From contig WHUX01000237.1 in assembly GCA_015179025.1 (NCBI GenBank), positions 1 to 64,000 of the forward strand: a stretch of DNA of 64,000 nucleotides, given 5' to 3'. Under the pieces are notes generated by a model. That model was not told where the DNA came from. It ran no database searches and saw nothing but the letters and a program-made list of their open reading frames with translations. This stretch comes from Terfezia claveryi (taxonomy: Eukaryota; Ascomycota; Pezizomycetes; Pezizales; Pezizaceae). The position numbers were made by a program, and so were the translations under genes. Of this stretch, positions 10,494 to 21,405 are shown one piece after another; the first letter of the stretch is position 1, and each line of letters begins with the position of its first letter.

Positions 10494-11660
10494 ATGTTCA
10501 CTATCCCTAAACGAGATAAACCGGAAGAAGCCAGACATGTCAATGACTGTCGAAACCGCAATTTAGCCATTGAACCGGACCACACCCCATTGCCAGATAT
10601 TAATGAAGCAATTGAACTAGTAGTGGAGAATCCCATTTGGACTAAGCTCGACTTAGCCGATGGATTTTATAATATCAGGAACAATAAAGAATTTGAGCAA
10701 CACTCTACTTTTTTATATCACATGGGATATTTCAGAAGCAGAGTTATGCAACAAGGGGATCGTAACGCACCAGCTACCATGGTTCTCATTATGCATGAAA
10801 TTTTTAAGGACATGGTCTATAAAAATTTAATCATCTATATTGATAATATTATTATATTCTCTAAAACGTATGAAGAACATATAGAATTATTGAAGAAAGT
10901 ACTTCAATGTCTATAGGATAAGAAATTCTATCTTAAAGAAAGCAAATGCCAGTTCTTCACTCCAAGATTGGAAATCTTAGGACCAGTTTTGACATCAGAT
11001 GGATTACATGTAGACCCGAAGAAGAGGACTACTATATTAACATTTCCAACTCCTACAAGCAAAAAGGATCTTAGAGGATTCCTTGGAATTGTTAATTATC
11101 TCAGCAGATTTATTCCTGACTTGGCATCGTATGCGAGCACCCTGTCAGAACTGCAAGGAAAAACAAAGAAATAGGAATGGACAGTTACTCATAACGCAGC
11201 GTTTGAAAAACTGAAGGAACTCGTGAATTCCCCACATGTTTTAAAACCCTGGAATAATGAATCTACTGAACCCAAATATTTAGTCTGTGATGCTAGTGAT
11301 GTAGGACTAGGATCTTGGATAGGTCAAGGACCATTGACGCACATCAGACCATCAGGCTTCCACTCTAGAAAATTTAATCCAGCACAAATCAATTATCCTA
11401 CCTTTCAAAAGGAATTATTAGTGATTATTGACTCATTAAAATTTTTTGAAGCACAATTGAGAGGTCACATGTTCACTATCCTTACCGAGCACAAACCGTT
11501 AGTAACCTTCCATACTCAAACGCCTGCAAGTCAAAAATTGAGGCAATGGCAAGATTACCTAATGGGATTTGATACAGACATACTGTATACCGCAGGAAAG
11601 GAAAATTTGATAGCAGACACTCTATCAAGAAAGCATAAATACTTGGACACTCCCACCACC
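10494..11660 (+). pseudogene. Reverse transcriptase and RNase H of A1
   Basis: The RT has VNDCRNRNLAIEPDHTPLPD, WTKLDLADGFYNIR and VMQQGDRNAPATM, with the catalytic box reading IYIDNIIIFS instead of YIDD. A stop near 10914 and another near 11172 break it. RNase H follows (YLVCDASDVGLGSWIG, FQKELLVIIDSLKFF, TEHKPLV, ENLIADTLSRKHKY). The QGDxNAPAT form of the RT finger is typical of fungal chromoviruses. Confidence 0.88.
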
Positions 11661-12985
11661 GAGGACGATTATATCTCCAAAAGCATCGATCCTCCTAATC
11701 ATACCTATAACCGCAACATCTTTACCAACGCTTTAAGAACTTTCCACTCACCAGAAACCTCTACTCAGAACAATATGGTTTCTCGCAGAGCTATCAATTT
11801 CAAGAATGTCGACTGCACTTCAACAAATGTTGTGGAAGAGCCGAAGAACTTGGACACCATATCTCCTGTCCATATTTCGAAGGCATCCTAGATGAAGAAA
11901 ATGAATATGACATGATGAAGGAAGAAGAGTCCTCAAACGACGAGACTCTATCTACAATACCAGAAGAAGTTTTCAGCGAGTATAATCGTGTACCCAATAT
12001 AAACAAGAACAAACCCTTAACAGTTCTTGGATTAAGATATAGGCCTCCATCTTCTGAAAACCCTCAACAAAATACCCTCGCTCCTGAAGAAGCAAAAGAA
12101 ATTGCTATCGACCTAGCTCATAGCAATTGGCAACAACACAAAAGGATGCACTGGTCCTTTTGCCATGATTTTTACTATCCAGTTCATGGCAGCTCTCACG
12201 CCATGAACAACTGTATGTTCACCGTCAAAACATGTGCAATCTGCAACCACTACGGACATGGCAGTTTGAACTGTGACCTGACAGCCTCAGTTCTTAAGAA
12301 GGAGAAGGAATTCCTTACGACTCGTATTATGCATATCTTATCCGCAAATGAGCCTCAAAAGGAACTAGCACCAGTACAACAAACGCCAGCTTATCCACCT
12401 CCACCAGCTCTCAGCCGTGAAGAAGCTATCCAGGAAATCGGAGAATGGGCAAAAAGATGGATTGCCAACAAGCCGACACAACCCACTCTGCAACCCAGCA
12501 TTCAGTTCAGTAACCCTACCGAACAGATGACTAACCGACAAATGGAACAGGAGATCATGAATACTCCTGTTGCTCCACAACAACTATGGAATGCACCTCA
12601 ACAACCAGCTGCAACCGCTAGCAGCTGTAATGCGATTCCAATCAACACTATCGCCATCACCACTCATTCAAAAAAGCGAGTAGCAATTGATGAAGATTTG
12701 TCCTTTTCATTCAAGACACCAAGACCTCCAGACAGCGTTGTGATTGCTGTAAGTTTTCAGGACATAATGCTTCCACATATAAGGTAAAGAAACCCACCAT
12801 CAATGACTTCAACACAAGGATCGAACCGACCTTCAACAAGCTCATTGAAGAGAAGCACATCAGCGACGGATGGCAAGATGACAAGAACTACTTCATTACA
12901 CACTGGCTTGACCAAGGAACAGGTATGAAAGCTGCATATCAAGCGTGCATGAGAGTATGCCCTATTTTGAAGAACTACTATGATA
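11661..12985 (+). pseudogene. Zinc-knuckle spacer domain between RNase H and integrase of A1
   Basis: About 440 codons separate RNase H from the integrase HHCC domain. They encode a Cys/His-rich part (WSFCHDFYYPVHGSSHAMNN) followed by a CCHC knuckle CAICNHYGHGSLNC, a Gln/Pro-rich linker, a basic SKKRVAIDEDL segment and, in A2, a second knuckle CDFCKFSGHKASTC (damaged in A1). The same layout is present in A2 (40262-38935), so it is a family feature. The role is unknown; nucleic-acid binding is inferred from the knuckles. Confidence 0.7.
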
Positions 12986-12989
12986 CTTT

Positions 12990-14610
12990 GTGAACCGAAA
13001 GGATCATAGAATAAAAGATGGATTTTTGTATGTCAAGAATCGACAAGGATAATGGAGACTAGTCTTGCCCTCTACCTTTAACATCGAAGGTAAGAACTAT
13101 CTCGAATTGGTTATTAAAGATGCACATGAACCAACCGCTCATGGTAGCATTGAAAAAACAATGAAAAATCTTACTGACCGATATGATTGTCAGTCCTTTG
13201 CAGAACCAACTAAGGACTATATCAGAAGTTGTGATACTTGTCAACGGACAAAGTATTCCAACAAGGCGCCACTTGAACTCGTAACCCCATTACATGTACC
13301 AAGTAGGCCATGGACTGACATATGATGGATTTTCTTAAGTTAGCACCTGTGTTTAGTAAGTGTTAAATTTTGTACCCGAATATTCCTGTTGAAGAAGATC
13401 ATGTAGTTTGTATTTCACGACTTTGGACAATTGTCGATAGACAATCAGGATTCAAGTTTCTTATTCCTGTCTCAGATAATTTCACAGTAGGACAATGTAC
13501 TGCTACCTTTGATACTCATGTAGTCCCGACTATGGGATACCCTTTCTGTATTGTTTTTGACCGCAACACTCTTTTTATATCAACGTACTTTCAAGATTGG
13601 GCTAGGAATAAAGGAATCAAGTTGGAACTATCCACCGCATATCATCCACGTGCAGACGGACAATTGGAAATTGTGAACAAAGAAATTCTACAAGTAGCAA
13701 GAGCCTGTAAAATCGAAGGATTTGATTGGCTACAGAAACTACCAGAGATACAGTTGAAACTCAACTCTAGGTATAATGCCGCTAGACAGAATAGTCCCTT
13801 TTCCATACTATTTGGATTTAATGCACATCTTAGCGTATCGATACTTCCATACCCCATTAATGCATATGTACCAGCAAATGAACGTCATGAGGTAACGTCT
13901 AAAAACCTATATGACGCCAAGAAGACTCAAGCATCTCAAGCGAACAAACGACTACCCAATACAGCCAAATTTTCAGTCGTACAACAAGTTATGCTTTCCT
14001 CAGAAAATATCAACCTATCGAACGTCTCACCCAAAATCAAACCAAAATGACTAGGCCCATTTCCCATTATTTCCAGTAATCGGAAATGCAATAACTATAG
14101 CCTAGACCTATTCAGTCAACCTGATCTCCACCTCATATATAATACTTTTAATATCAGCAAACTTAAACCCTACTATAAAAACGATCCTACCCAGTTCCCT
14201 CACAGACAATCTCAGGAACCAGGACCAATTCAAGAAGATCGTTATGAAGTTGAAAAGATATTAGAATTTAGAACAGCTCCTCGAACTGGAGAAAGACAAT
14301 ATAAAGTCAGATAGCTAGGATACTCTCCTAAATATGATTTCTGGGTAAATGCCAAGGACATCACCACCGAAATTCTTCAAGACTTCTGGACGACCGGAAG
14401 TATGGAAGACACATTCAAGAGATGTCTAAGGACTAAAGGAAAACAAGGACCATGAACCAGAGATGAGACCCGAGCTCTCATCCAACAAGAACGAGATAGA
14501 ATCATGAGTCAAGGAAACACTAAAGATATTCATGTTAATGCTAATGTATTAACAATGCATCAAATCTTAGGACGTATGGAAACCAATATGGCAGAGCGAA
14601 AGAAGTAAGG
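12990..14610 (+). pseudogene. Integrase with chromodomain of A1, broken
   Basis: The HHCC domain (VIKDAHEPTAHGSIEKTM ... SCDTCQRTK), a DDE core with FDRNTLF and DGQLEIVNKE, and a chromodomain (YEVEKILEFRTAPRTG) are recognisable. Stops occur near 13323, 13365, 14048 and 14312. The last turns the chromodomain Trp of KVRWLG into TAG. The intact version is A2 (38913-37294). Confidence 0.88.
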
Positions 14611-14636
14611 ATAGGAAATCCTTCTATGTGGGGAAG

Positions 14637-15316
14637 TGTAATGGAGAACGTTGTTTCATTGCTTATATAATTGATTATATACTTTTGTATTTCCTATATT
14701 ACTACTATGTTATATAACTAAGCCTCTCTGTTGAAGGACTAGCCTTCTACCACCTCCTATTACTTTATAAGCGTCCATAGCACACGGAATTTGCCATGGG
14801 AAGTTCCATGGCACTTGCCATATGAAGACACCCTCATTATGGCTACATGACCTCTGTTTAAAGGCGTGTAAGTCACTACTATGGCCACATGACCATCGTT
14901 TATGGCACGTGACTCATTACTATGGCCACATGACCCTTTTTGTATAGCGCACCACCTTCTGGTGTACCACCCTATATTGTATTTATTTCCTTAGTCATCA
15001 GATCTCAGACAAGTATAAATAGGCCGCTGGATTCCCTCTGGAATCCACAGAAAGACAAGAAGCAACCAAGCAAGCACTCAGAGCAAGCAAGCCTATATTC
15101 CGATCAGATCAAGATCATATAGCTTAGATAGCACAAATCATATAAGATAGATTACACCAGTTAATTACTGTTCCCTTCGGGAATGTCCCACATAGTAATC
15201 TCCCTACCCTTCTGAGGTCTTACCTCAGCAGAACCGAAATACACAAACGTCCGTGCCTACGGATATAGATTGTATAAATGGTACCGAATGAATACTATCT
15301 AGTACTATTCATTACA
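14637..15316 (+). repeat. 3' LTR of A1
   Basis: 680 bp, starts TGTAATGGAG and ends CATTACA, followed by TSD TGGAT. A purine-rich stretch (ending GTGGGGAAG) immediately upstream is the likely polypurine tract. Confidence 0.92.
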
Positions 15317-15321
15317 TGGAT

Positions 15322-16273
15322 TGTGGTTCGCTCATTGGCCAGAGTAATGGTGGCATTATCGAGGTCATTTTGGAGTACTATGATTTCATCATCGGCAGAT
15401 CTCAAGTTTCATTCAGCCACAGCCAAGCTATTGCCGAGTTCGGCTCCGATGGCATCCATGGCCTCGAAGATGTCGATGACCTCTAGATGATAGGCATTCA
15501 ATTCGTTCGGGCCTGAGGGTATAGGGGAGTTCCTCCAGGTCTGGAACTTGACAGTGGGTAGTGGAAGAGCTGCTCCTGACATGACTGTGTACTAGTTGGT
15601 CCAAAGTATCTAATGTAGTATAATAAGGACTCTGAAGGACAAGGCGACCAAGGGGTATGCCAGGGCAGTAGCAAGAGGGAATCGCACACATAGGAGTGCT
15701 GCGTATGTAATCTGGGGAAAGGCTAGAGTAAGACACATATAGGAACACTATGTGTATGACCAGAGGAAGGCTGAAATGGGGGGCAAGGGCGAGAGGCAAG
15801 AGAGGCAGAGAGCAAGGGATACAAGATATGCAGAGGCAGTTGCCGCATGTGTCAAGGAAGGCAGCTGTGCTACAGAGTTGTTTGTATGAGACAAGGATGT
15901 GTACAAGGGAGGTGTACAAGCGCTGGGAGAAGCAAGGTCCTGTATTAGGTATACAAGACGTTGGATGGGGATCCAATGACAGTACGAGGGACAGGCTCTA
16001 TATATACATAACTCGGTCAGGGCAATGGGGGAAATAAGCTTCCCTATCTCGGATGCCAAGCAAGGTAACAATAATAATAACCTATTACCTGCGATCGCAG
16101 GTGATGATAAAGACAATAATGGTAATAACCCATCACCTGCGTCACAGGTAATGCTAAGGGCAACAATATCAATAACCCATCACCTGCGATTGCAGGTGAT
16201 GACAAAGACAATAATGGCAATGACCCATCACCTGCGATCGCAGGTGATGACAACTGAACACACGGTTGTTATA
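15322..16273 (-). mobile_element. B0: gag start and LTR of a family-B element, right part
   Basis: In minus orientation it holds an LTR (16273-15619) and the start of gag (15618-15322), continuous with 1-245 once A1 is removed. A1 inserted in its gag. The LTR ends have decayed (TATAAT in place of GTTACA-type ends). The distal LTR lies outside the window. Confidence 0.8.
15619..16273 (-). repeat. LTR of B0 with four H2 palindromes
   Basis: About 655 bp, longer than the B1 LTR because it has four copies of the H2 unit in place of two: 16085-16104, about 16131-16150 (degenerate), 16180-16199 and 16228-16247. Spacers are of the type AAAGACAATAATGGCAATGACC. Confidence 0.8.
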
Positions 16274-17316
16274 CATATATATACTTAAATAAGCCTGTAT
16301 GAATATAAATTCCTATGGAATATATTATAAAGCATGAACTCTATACATATCTCTATACTTGTCTTGTTCACATTACCTGGACTATGATTTCCCAATATGA
16401 CTATTATTAGGCTAGTTATTGAGTAGTTAAGTACCTATATATGAAAGGCAAGCTGAGCACCGTTGATCACTGTTATGCCACTTCTCTTATTATGCCCTAT
16501 CTCATTTTCTTCAGAAGGTCTAAATTGTTGGCCCTAGTAGTCAGCCTTGACAACTATGGTTCTCTTCTATATATACTTCCTTTGTCTATGCTTTTTCCCT
16601 TTGGTCATTATTCCCAGCATGTTACAGTAAGTATTATAGAGAGCATTAGAGCGAGAATTATAGCCAGCATTAGAGTGATAGATACAATGAGGGTTAAAGT
16701 AAAGCTTACACTAAGAGTTAAAGCTAGTGTTGCTATATACATGTTCCTGGTATATATCTATTACTAAATACCTCTCTGTGTATATAATAATTTATGAATA
16801 CAATAAATATCTCTGCTACATATATATTCAAAGGTTGCAAACCTTACTACATAGCTTGCTAGTATAAGAACATTGCAGATGCAAGCTATAAGCGGGTTGT
16901 GTTTATCCACAAAGTACATTAGGACAAAGGTTGTATATATGCCAGGTCCTAGGCATAGGGACAATATCTCAGTGTATCCCAGATGCAAGAGTAACTGCCT
17001 AGCATTAGTGTTTTATCCTAAGTGAGGGGGCAACATTTCAGTATATCGTAAGTATTATAGCAATGTCCCAGTGTATCCCAGATGCGAGAGTAACTACCTA
17101 TTATTAGTGTTGTATCCTAAGCATGTGAGTAATATTATAGTGCATCCTAGATGTGAGAGCAACTGCCAAGAATTGGTGTTGCATCCCAGGTTTATAAGCA
17201 ACATCCTAGTGTGTCAGAATACTAGTGTAATAAGTATTTGTATTCTGATTTTGAGTTATTGTTCCATATATTACATGCATCTAATACACAGGACACAAAT
17301 ATTATTTTTGCTAATG
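16274..17316 (+). mobile_element. E3: right arm of a decayed E-family element
   Basis: Matches the right arm of E1 (58380-59332) along its whole length with many C-to-T and G-to-A changes. It ends TTTTTGCTAATG at 17316 where E1 ends TTTTTGCTGATG. Its left side is cut by the B0 LTR, so the rest lies outside the window or was lost. No coding capacity is seen. Confidence 0.75.
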
Positions 17317-18102
17317 CAAGTGGAGATAGAGGTGAATGAAGGAAAGGATGATAGAGATAAAGTAAATATAGAAAATAAAAAAAGAAAGTAAAAATACTTA
17401 CAGTAGGAGAATAGGGAGAGTAAAACTGGTAAGAAATCAGTTGAAGTAAAGGAAGTAGAGTATGAAGATGGAGTTAGGAAAGAGGTAGGGGGATTTGATT
17501 TAGAAGCCATAGGTAATATTCTTGAATTAATAAAGGAGTTGGAGAATGAGTAGTTGATAGTATTGTCAAGAGGTATTACCCATAAGGAATTTATAATTTG
17601 AGTAGGCCTGGTAATACTAGCATAGTTTATGTACATCAAAAGAGAAGTTCGTGAGGATTAGGAGTTAGATAATAGGATTGCTGAATTGCTATAGCCCCCT
17701 CTTACCGAATTACAGATGGTAGAGTAAGTATTATATAAAGTGTATTGCCATTGTGTATGTTATGCTAATGTAAGGGAATAGTTATGTTATAGAGGAGGCA
17801 ATCCGAATTTTACTATTGAGACTATATAGGATATCTTATTGGTCAGTATATGCCTCTACTGAGCTTCGTACAAGGTATAATAAGTTATGTATATTGTAGA
17901 ACAAGAAAAAAAAGAGAGAAAAGAAGGTGGCTGATAATTGTTAAAAAAAAGCTATAGCGGCAATTCAAGTTGCCAAATGCTGAAATAGGATATAAAAAGA
18001 GTTAGATGAATAGGTTGAAGAAACAAAATGGTAGAAAAGGAATTTAAGAAATACTATACTAGAGGTGGATTTGAGAGAAAGGGGGATATCACACTAAGTA
18101 CT
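17317..18102 (+). pseudogene. E4: wreck of cassette gene c4, middle part
   Basis: Despite many TAG/TAA stops it aligns with the c4 protein of E1: LDNRIAELLQPPLTELQMVE here against LDNRIAELLRPSLSLADMAK in E1. This is followed by a conserved intron (17724-17781, donor GTAAGT, branch region GTTATGCTAATG) and exon text EEAIRILLL, KLCIL.NKKKKREKKV, matching EAIRIALM and ELCLLVDKKIERYKHV in E1. It is cut by E2 at 18103 and continues at 23001. Confidence 0.7.
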
Positions 18103-19049
18103 AATCAGCAAAAATAATATTTGCTTCCTGTATATCAGATGCATATAAAGCATAAGACGATAACTCAAAATTAGGACATGAGGGCTTGTTGCACTGGGAT
18201 ATTGCTCATATACCTGGAATGCAACACTAATTCTTGGCAGTTATGCTCATATCTAGGATACACTGTAATATTAGGTATATACTTATGATGCAATACTAAT
18301 GCTAGGCAGTTGCTTTCACATCTGAACGTACTAGAACATTGCCCCTTCACTTAGGATACAACACTAATACTGGGCAGTTGATCTGGCATCTGGAACATAC
18401 TGGGATATTGTTCCCATGCTTGGGATGCAAGCATATATATAACCTTTGTCCTGACATACTTGGTAGGCTAATACAACCTACTTACAGCTTGCATCTGCTA
18501 TATTCTTATACTAGCCAGCTATGTAGCTGGGTTTACAACTTTTGAATTTGGATACAGCAGAAATATTCATTGTATTCGCTAATTATTATATATATAGAGA
18601 GGTATTGAGCAATAGATATATAGACAGAAAATATGTACAATAACACTCACTTTAACCCTTAACCTAAGCTTTACTCTAACCCTTGTTATATCTATCACTC
18701 TAATACTAGCTTTAATTCTCACTCTAATGCTTTTTGTAATATATACTGTAATATACTGGAAATAATGAGCAAAAAGAAAAATCATGGGCAAGGGAAGTAT
18801 ATATATAGGAAAACCATAGTTGTCAAGGCCAACTACTAAGGCTGACAATTTAGACTTTCCAAAGACAATAAGATAAGGGATAATAAAAGAAGTAGCATGA
18901 TAGTGATTAATGGTACTCAGCCCTCTTTTTGCACATGTGTACTGTACTACTCAATTTCTAGCCTAGTAATAGTCATATTAGGAAATCATAGTTATAGTAT
19001 TGCGAATGAGACAAGTACTGCAATATGTATGGAGTTCACACTTTATAAT

Positions 19050-19468
19050 AAATCCTGTAGAAATTCATATATTTAGGGGCATATATAAATATATATGCAA
19101 GAAACTCGTACTTTTAGAGACTTATATATATATGTGCAAAAATCCCATGCATTTGGAGACTTATATATATATATGTGAGAAACTCATACTATTAAAGACA
19201 TATATATATATGTGTAAGAAACTTGTGCTTTTGGAGATATATATATATATGTGAGAAACTCATACTTTTGGAGACATATATATATATATGCAAGAAATTC
19301 ATACATTCGCAGACTTATAGATATATATGTAAGAAAGGCTTATATATATATCTGTAAAGAACTTATACTTTTGGAGACTAATATATATATATATGAAAAA
19401 TCCATACATTCACAGACTTATATATATATATGAGAAACTTATGCTTTTGGGACTCGGACATATATATA
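19050..19468. repeat. AT-rich tandem repeats of E2 (left)
   Basis: About ten units of the type TATATATATGCAAGAAACTC, then GTACTTTTAGAGAC or CATACATTCGCAGGC, about 37-45 bp each. The same unit type fills 56690-58370 in E1. Apparent small ORFs here are repeat artefacts. Confidence 0.8.
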
Positions 19469-19774
19469 TGTTCTAGTCCATTCCGGGATCCATGCCATAC
19501 CGGTATGGCCCGGTCCATGCTAGTATGGACTGGATATCGCAACGGACCAGGCCATTATGGGATTAAATTGTTCAATATTACGGATAGCAACAAGGATTTA
19601 CCATAACACCACAGCAGCCACAGCGACATTAAAAGTACTAAATAGGGACATATCCGATATGAAGGTAATTTTGTAGCAATATTTTGTCTAAGAACATCAG
19701 AGATGCCTATTGTCATACTGGATCACGGCCACACCCATGTATGAATTCAATATAAGAGCTAGCAGGATATTAAG

Positions 19775-19945
19775 TAAGCGGGGGATTGAGCAAGTGGATA
19801 TGAGGATTGAGCAAGTGGGGGATTAAGCAAGTAGGTATGGGGATTAAGCAAGCGGGGGATTGAGTAAGTGAGGGATTGGGTAAGCGGAGGATTAGGCAAG
19901 CGGGAGATTGGACAAGTGGAGGATTAAGTAAGTGGGAGATGGCAA
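19775..19945. repeat. Minisatellite 1 of F
   Basis: About nine imperfect units of 18-20 bp of the type AAGCGGGGGATTGAGC. Confidence 0.75.
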
Positions 19946-20109
19946 AGCTTTTCTTATGTATATATTCTGGTCTGTTAACACAATGCTTGGAGTAGAAGAT
20001 TTCTTGTATTCCCTGAAAATACTAATTGCCTAAAATCGCCAGTTCTACAGTGTGCACCACGAAACGAGCAAGTTTTTGTACCATTGACAACTCACCAAGC
20101 TGGTGTTTA

Positions 20110-20330
20110 TGTCCTTGAGCCTGCAATCGGGGGTCCCTATTAGCCTGCGATCAGGGGTCCCTATTAGCCTGTGAATAGAGGTCCCTATTAGTCTGGATAT
20201 CCACATCCATATGAGTATGCAATTGGGGTTCTTTCTTAGCCTAGATATCGGTATCCATATGAGCCTGCAATTGGGGCCTGCAATCGGGGGTCCTTCTTAG
20301 CCTGTATGACCGCGTCCATATAAGAAATTA
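20110..20330. repeat. Minisatellite 2 of F
   Basis: Imperfect units of the type CCTGCAATCGGGGGTCCCTA with TTAG between them, plus a variant with GATATCCACATCCATATGAG. Confidence 0.7.
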
Positions 20331-20369
20331 TCTGCCTCAGTCTGCATCACGTAGCATCCACTTCCGTTA

Positions 20370-20600
20370 TGCTTCCTAGCATGAAACACACCAATATCTA
20401 GAGCTGGCGAAAGCATGAAAAAACCAATATACAAAGCCAGCGGAAGCATAAAAAACACCAATATATAGCGCCAGCGGAAGCATGCAAAACACCAATATAT
20501 AACACCAGTGGAAGTATGCAAAATACCAATACCTAGAGCTAGCAAAAGCATGCAAAACACCAATATCTAGAGCTAGCAGAAGCATGAATTGCATGCATAT
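20370..20600. repeat. Minisatellite 3 of F
   Basis: About six units of 35-41 bp with the core AACACCAATATCTAGAGC and AGCAGAAGCATG. ORFs on the minus strand here are repeat-driven. Confidence 0.7.
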
Positions 20601-20884
20601 ATAGAGGCTGAAAAGCAATCATTTCTATATGTTTGTCTTTTTATTCGTTTTCCATATATGGGTATTTCATCCTTTGTGCTAGGTTTTGCCAATTGCAGGA
20701 GGAGCCCCAACTGACGCAGCGGGATGATTGTAGGTAAGACAAGTAATCTGGTTTTAAGACAGCGCCAGTCGATCCAATGGCTAGCAGCAAGACACGACAA
20801 ATCCCTATTTCCAAGGTGTGTCCAGCTAGGACTTAGAGCTTTGCTCTTGTTCATTCCTTCCAAATAATTTTGCTCACACAATTC

Positions 20885-21405
20885 TACCTGGTTTGCTCAC
20901 TCATTTTCTCGCTCATTTGCACGCTAATTTTCTCGCTTATTTGCTCACTCATTTTCTCGCTGATTTGCTTGCTCGATTCTAGGCTGATTTGCTCGCTTGA
21001 TTGTATACTGATTTGCTTGCTCGATTCTAGACTGATTTGCTCACTCGATTATATACTGATTTGCTCACTTGATTCTAGGCTGATTTCCTCGCTTGATTCT
21101 ATGCCAGTGGTAATTTCCTTGCTCAATTCTCTGCTGATTTCCTTTCTCAATTTTAGGCTAATTTGCTTGCTCAATTATATGCTAGTTTGCTCGCTCATTT
21201 TCTCACTGATTTGCTTGCTCGATTCTAGGCTGATTTGCTCGCTCGATTGTATACTGATTTGCTTGCTCGATTGTTGGCTAATTTCCTCGCTCAATTCGGT
21301 GATATCCTTGCTCAGTTCTCTGCTGATTTCCTCACTCAATTCTAGGCTAATTTCCTCGCTCAATTCTAGGCTGAGTTGCTTGCTCAATTCTAGTGGATAT
21401 CCAGG
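20885..21405. repeat. Minisatellite 4 of F
   Basis: About 20 units of 20-26 bp with the core TTGCTCGCTCGATTCTAGGC. It is open for 179 codons on the plus strand as a Leu/Ile/Ser/Cys repeat (SLICLLDSRLICS). I read that as a low-complexity artefact, not a gene. Confidence 0.75.

Larger units (their letters stand above)
251..15316 (+). mobile_element. A1: family-A Ty3/gypsy chromovirus, interrupted by B1
   Basis: Two 680-bp LTRs (251-930, 14637-15316) begin TGTAATGG and end ATTACA. A perfect 5-bp duplication TGGAT flanks the element (246-250, 15317-15321). Without B1 (2803-8891) it is about 9 kb. The order is LTR, leader with an antisense ORF, gag, zinc knuckle, protease, reverse transcriptase, RNase H, zinc-knuckle spacer, integrase, chromodomain, LTR. 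The coding part is broken by a gag frameshift and many stops, so the copy is dead, but the LTRs remain very similar. It inserted into B0. Confidence 0.93.
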
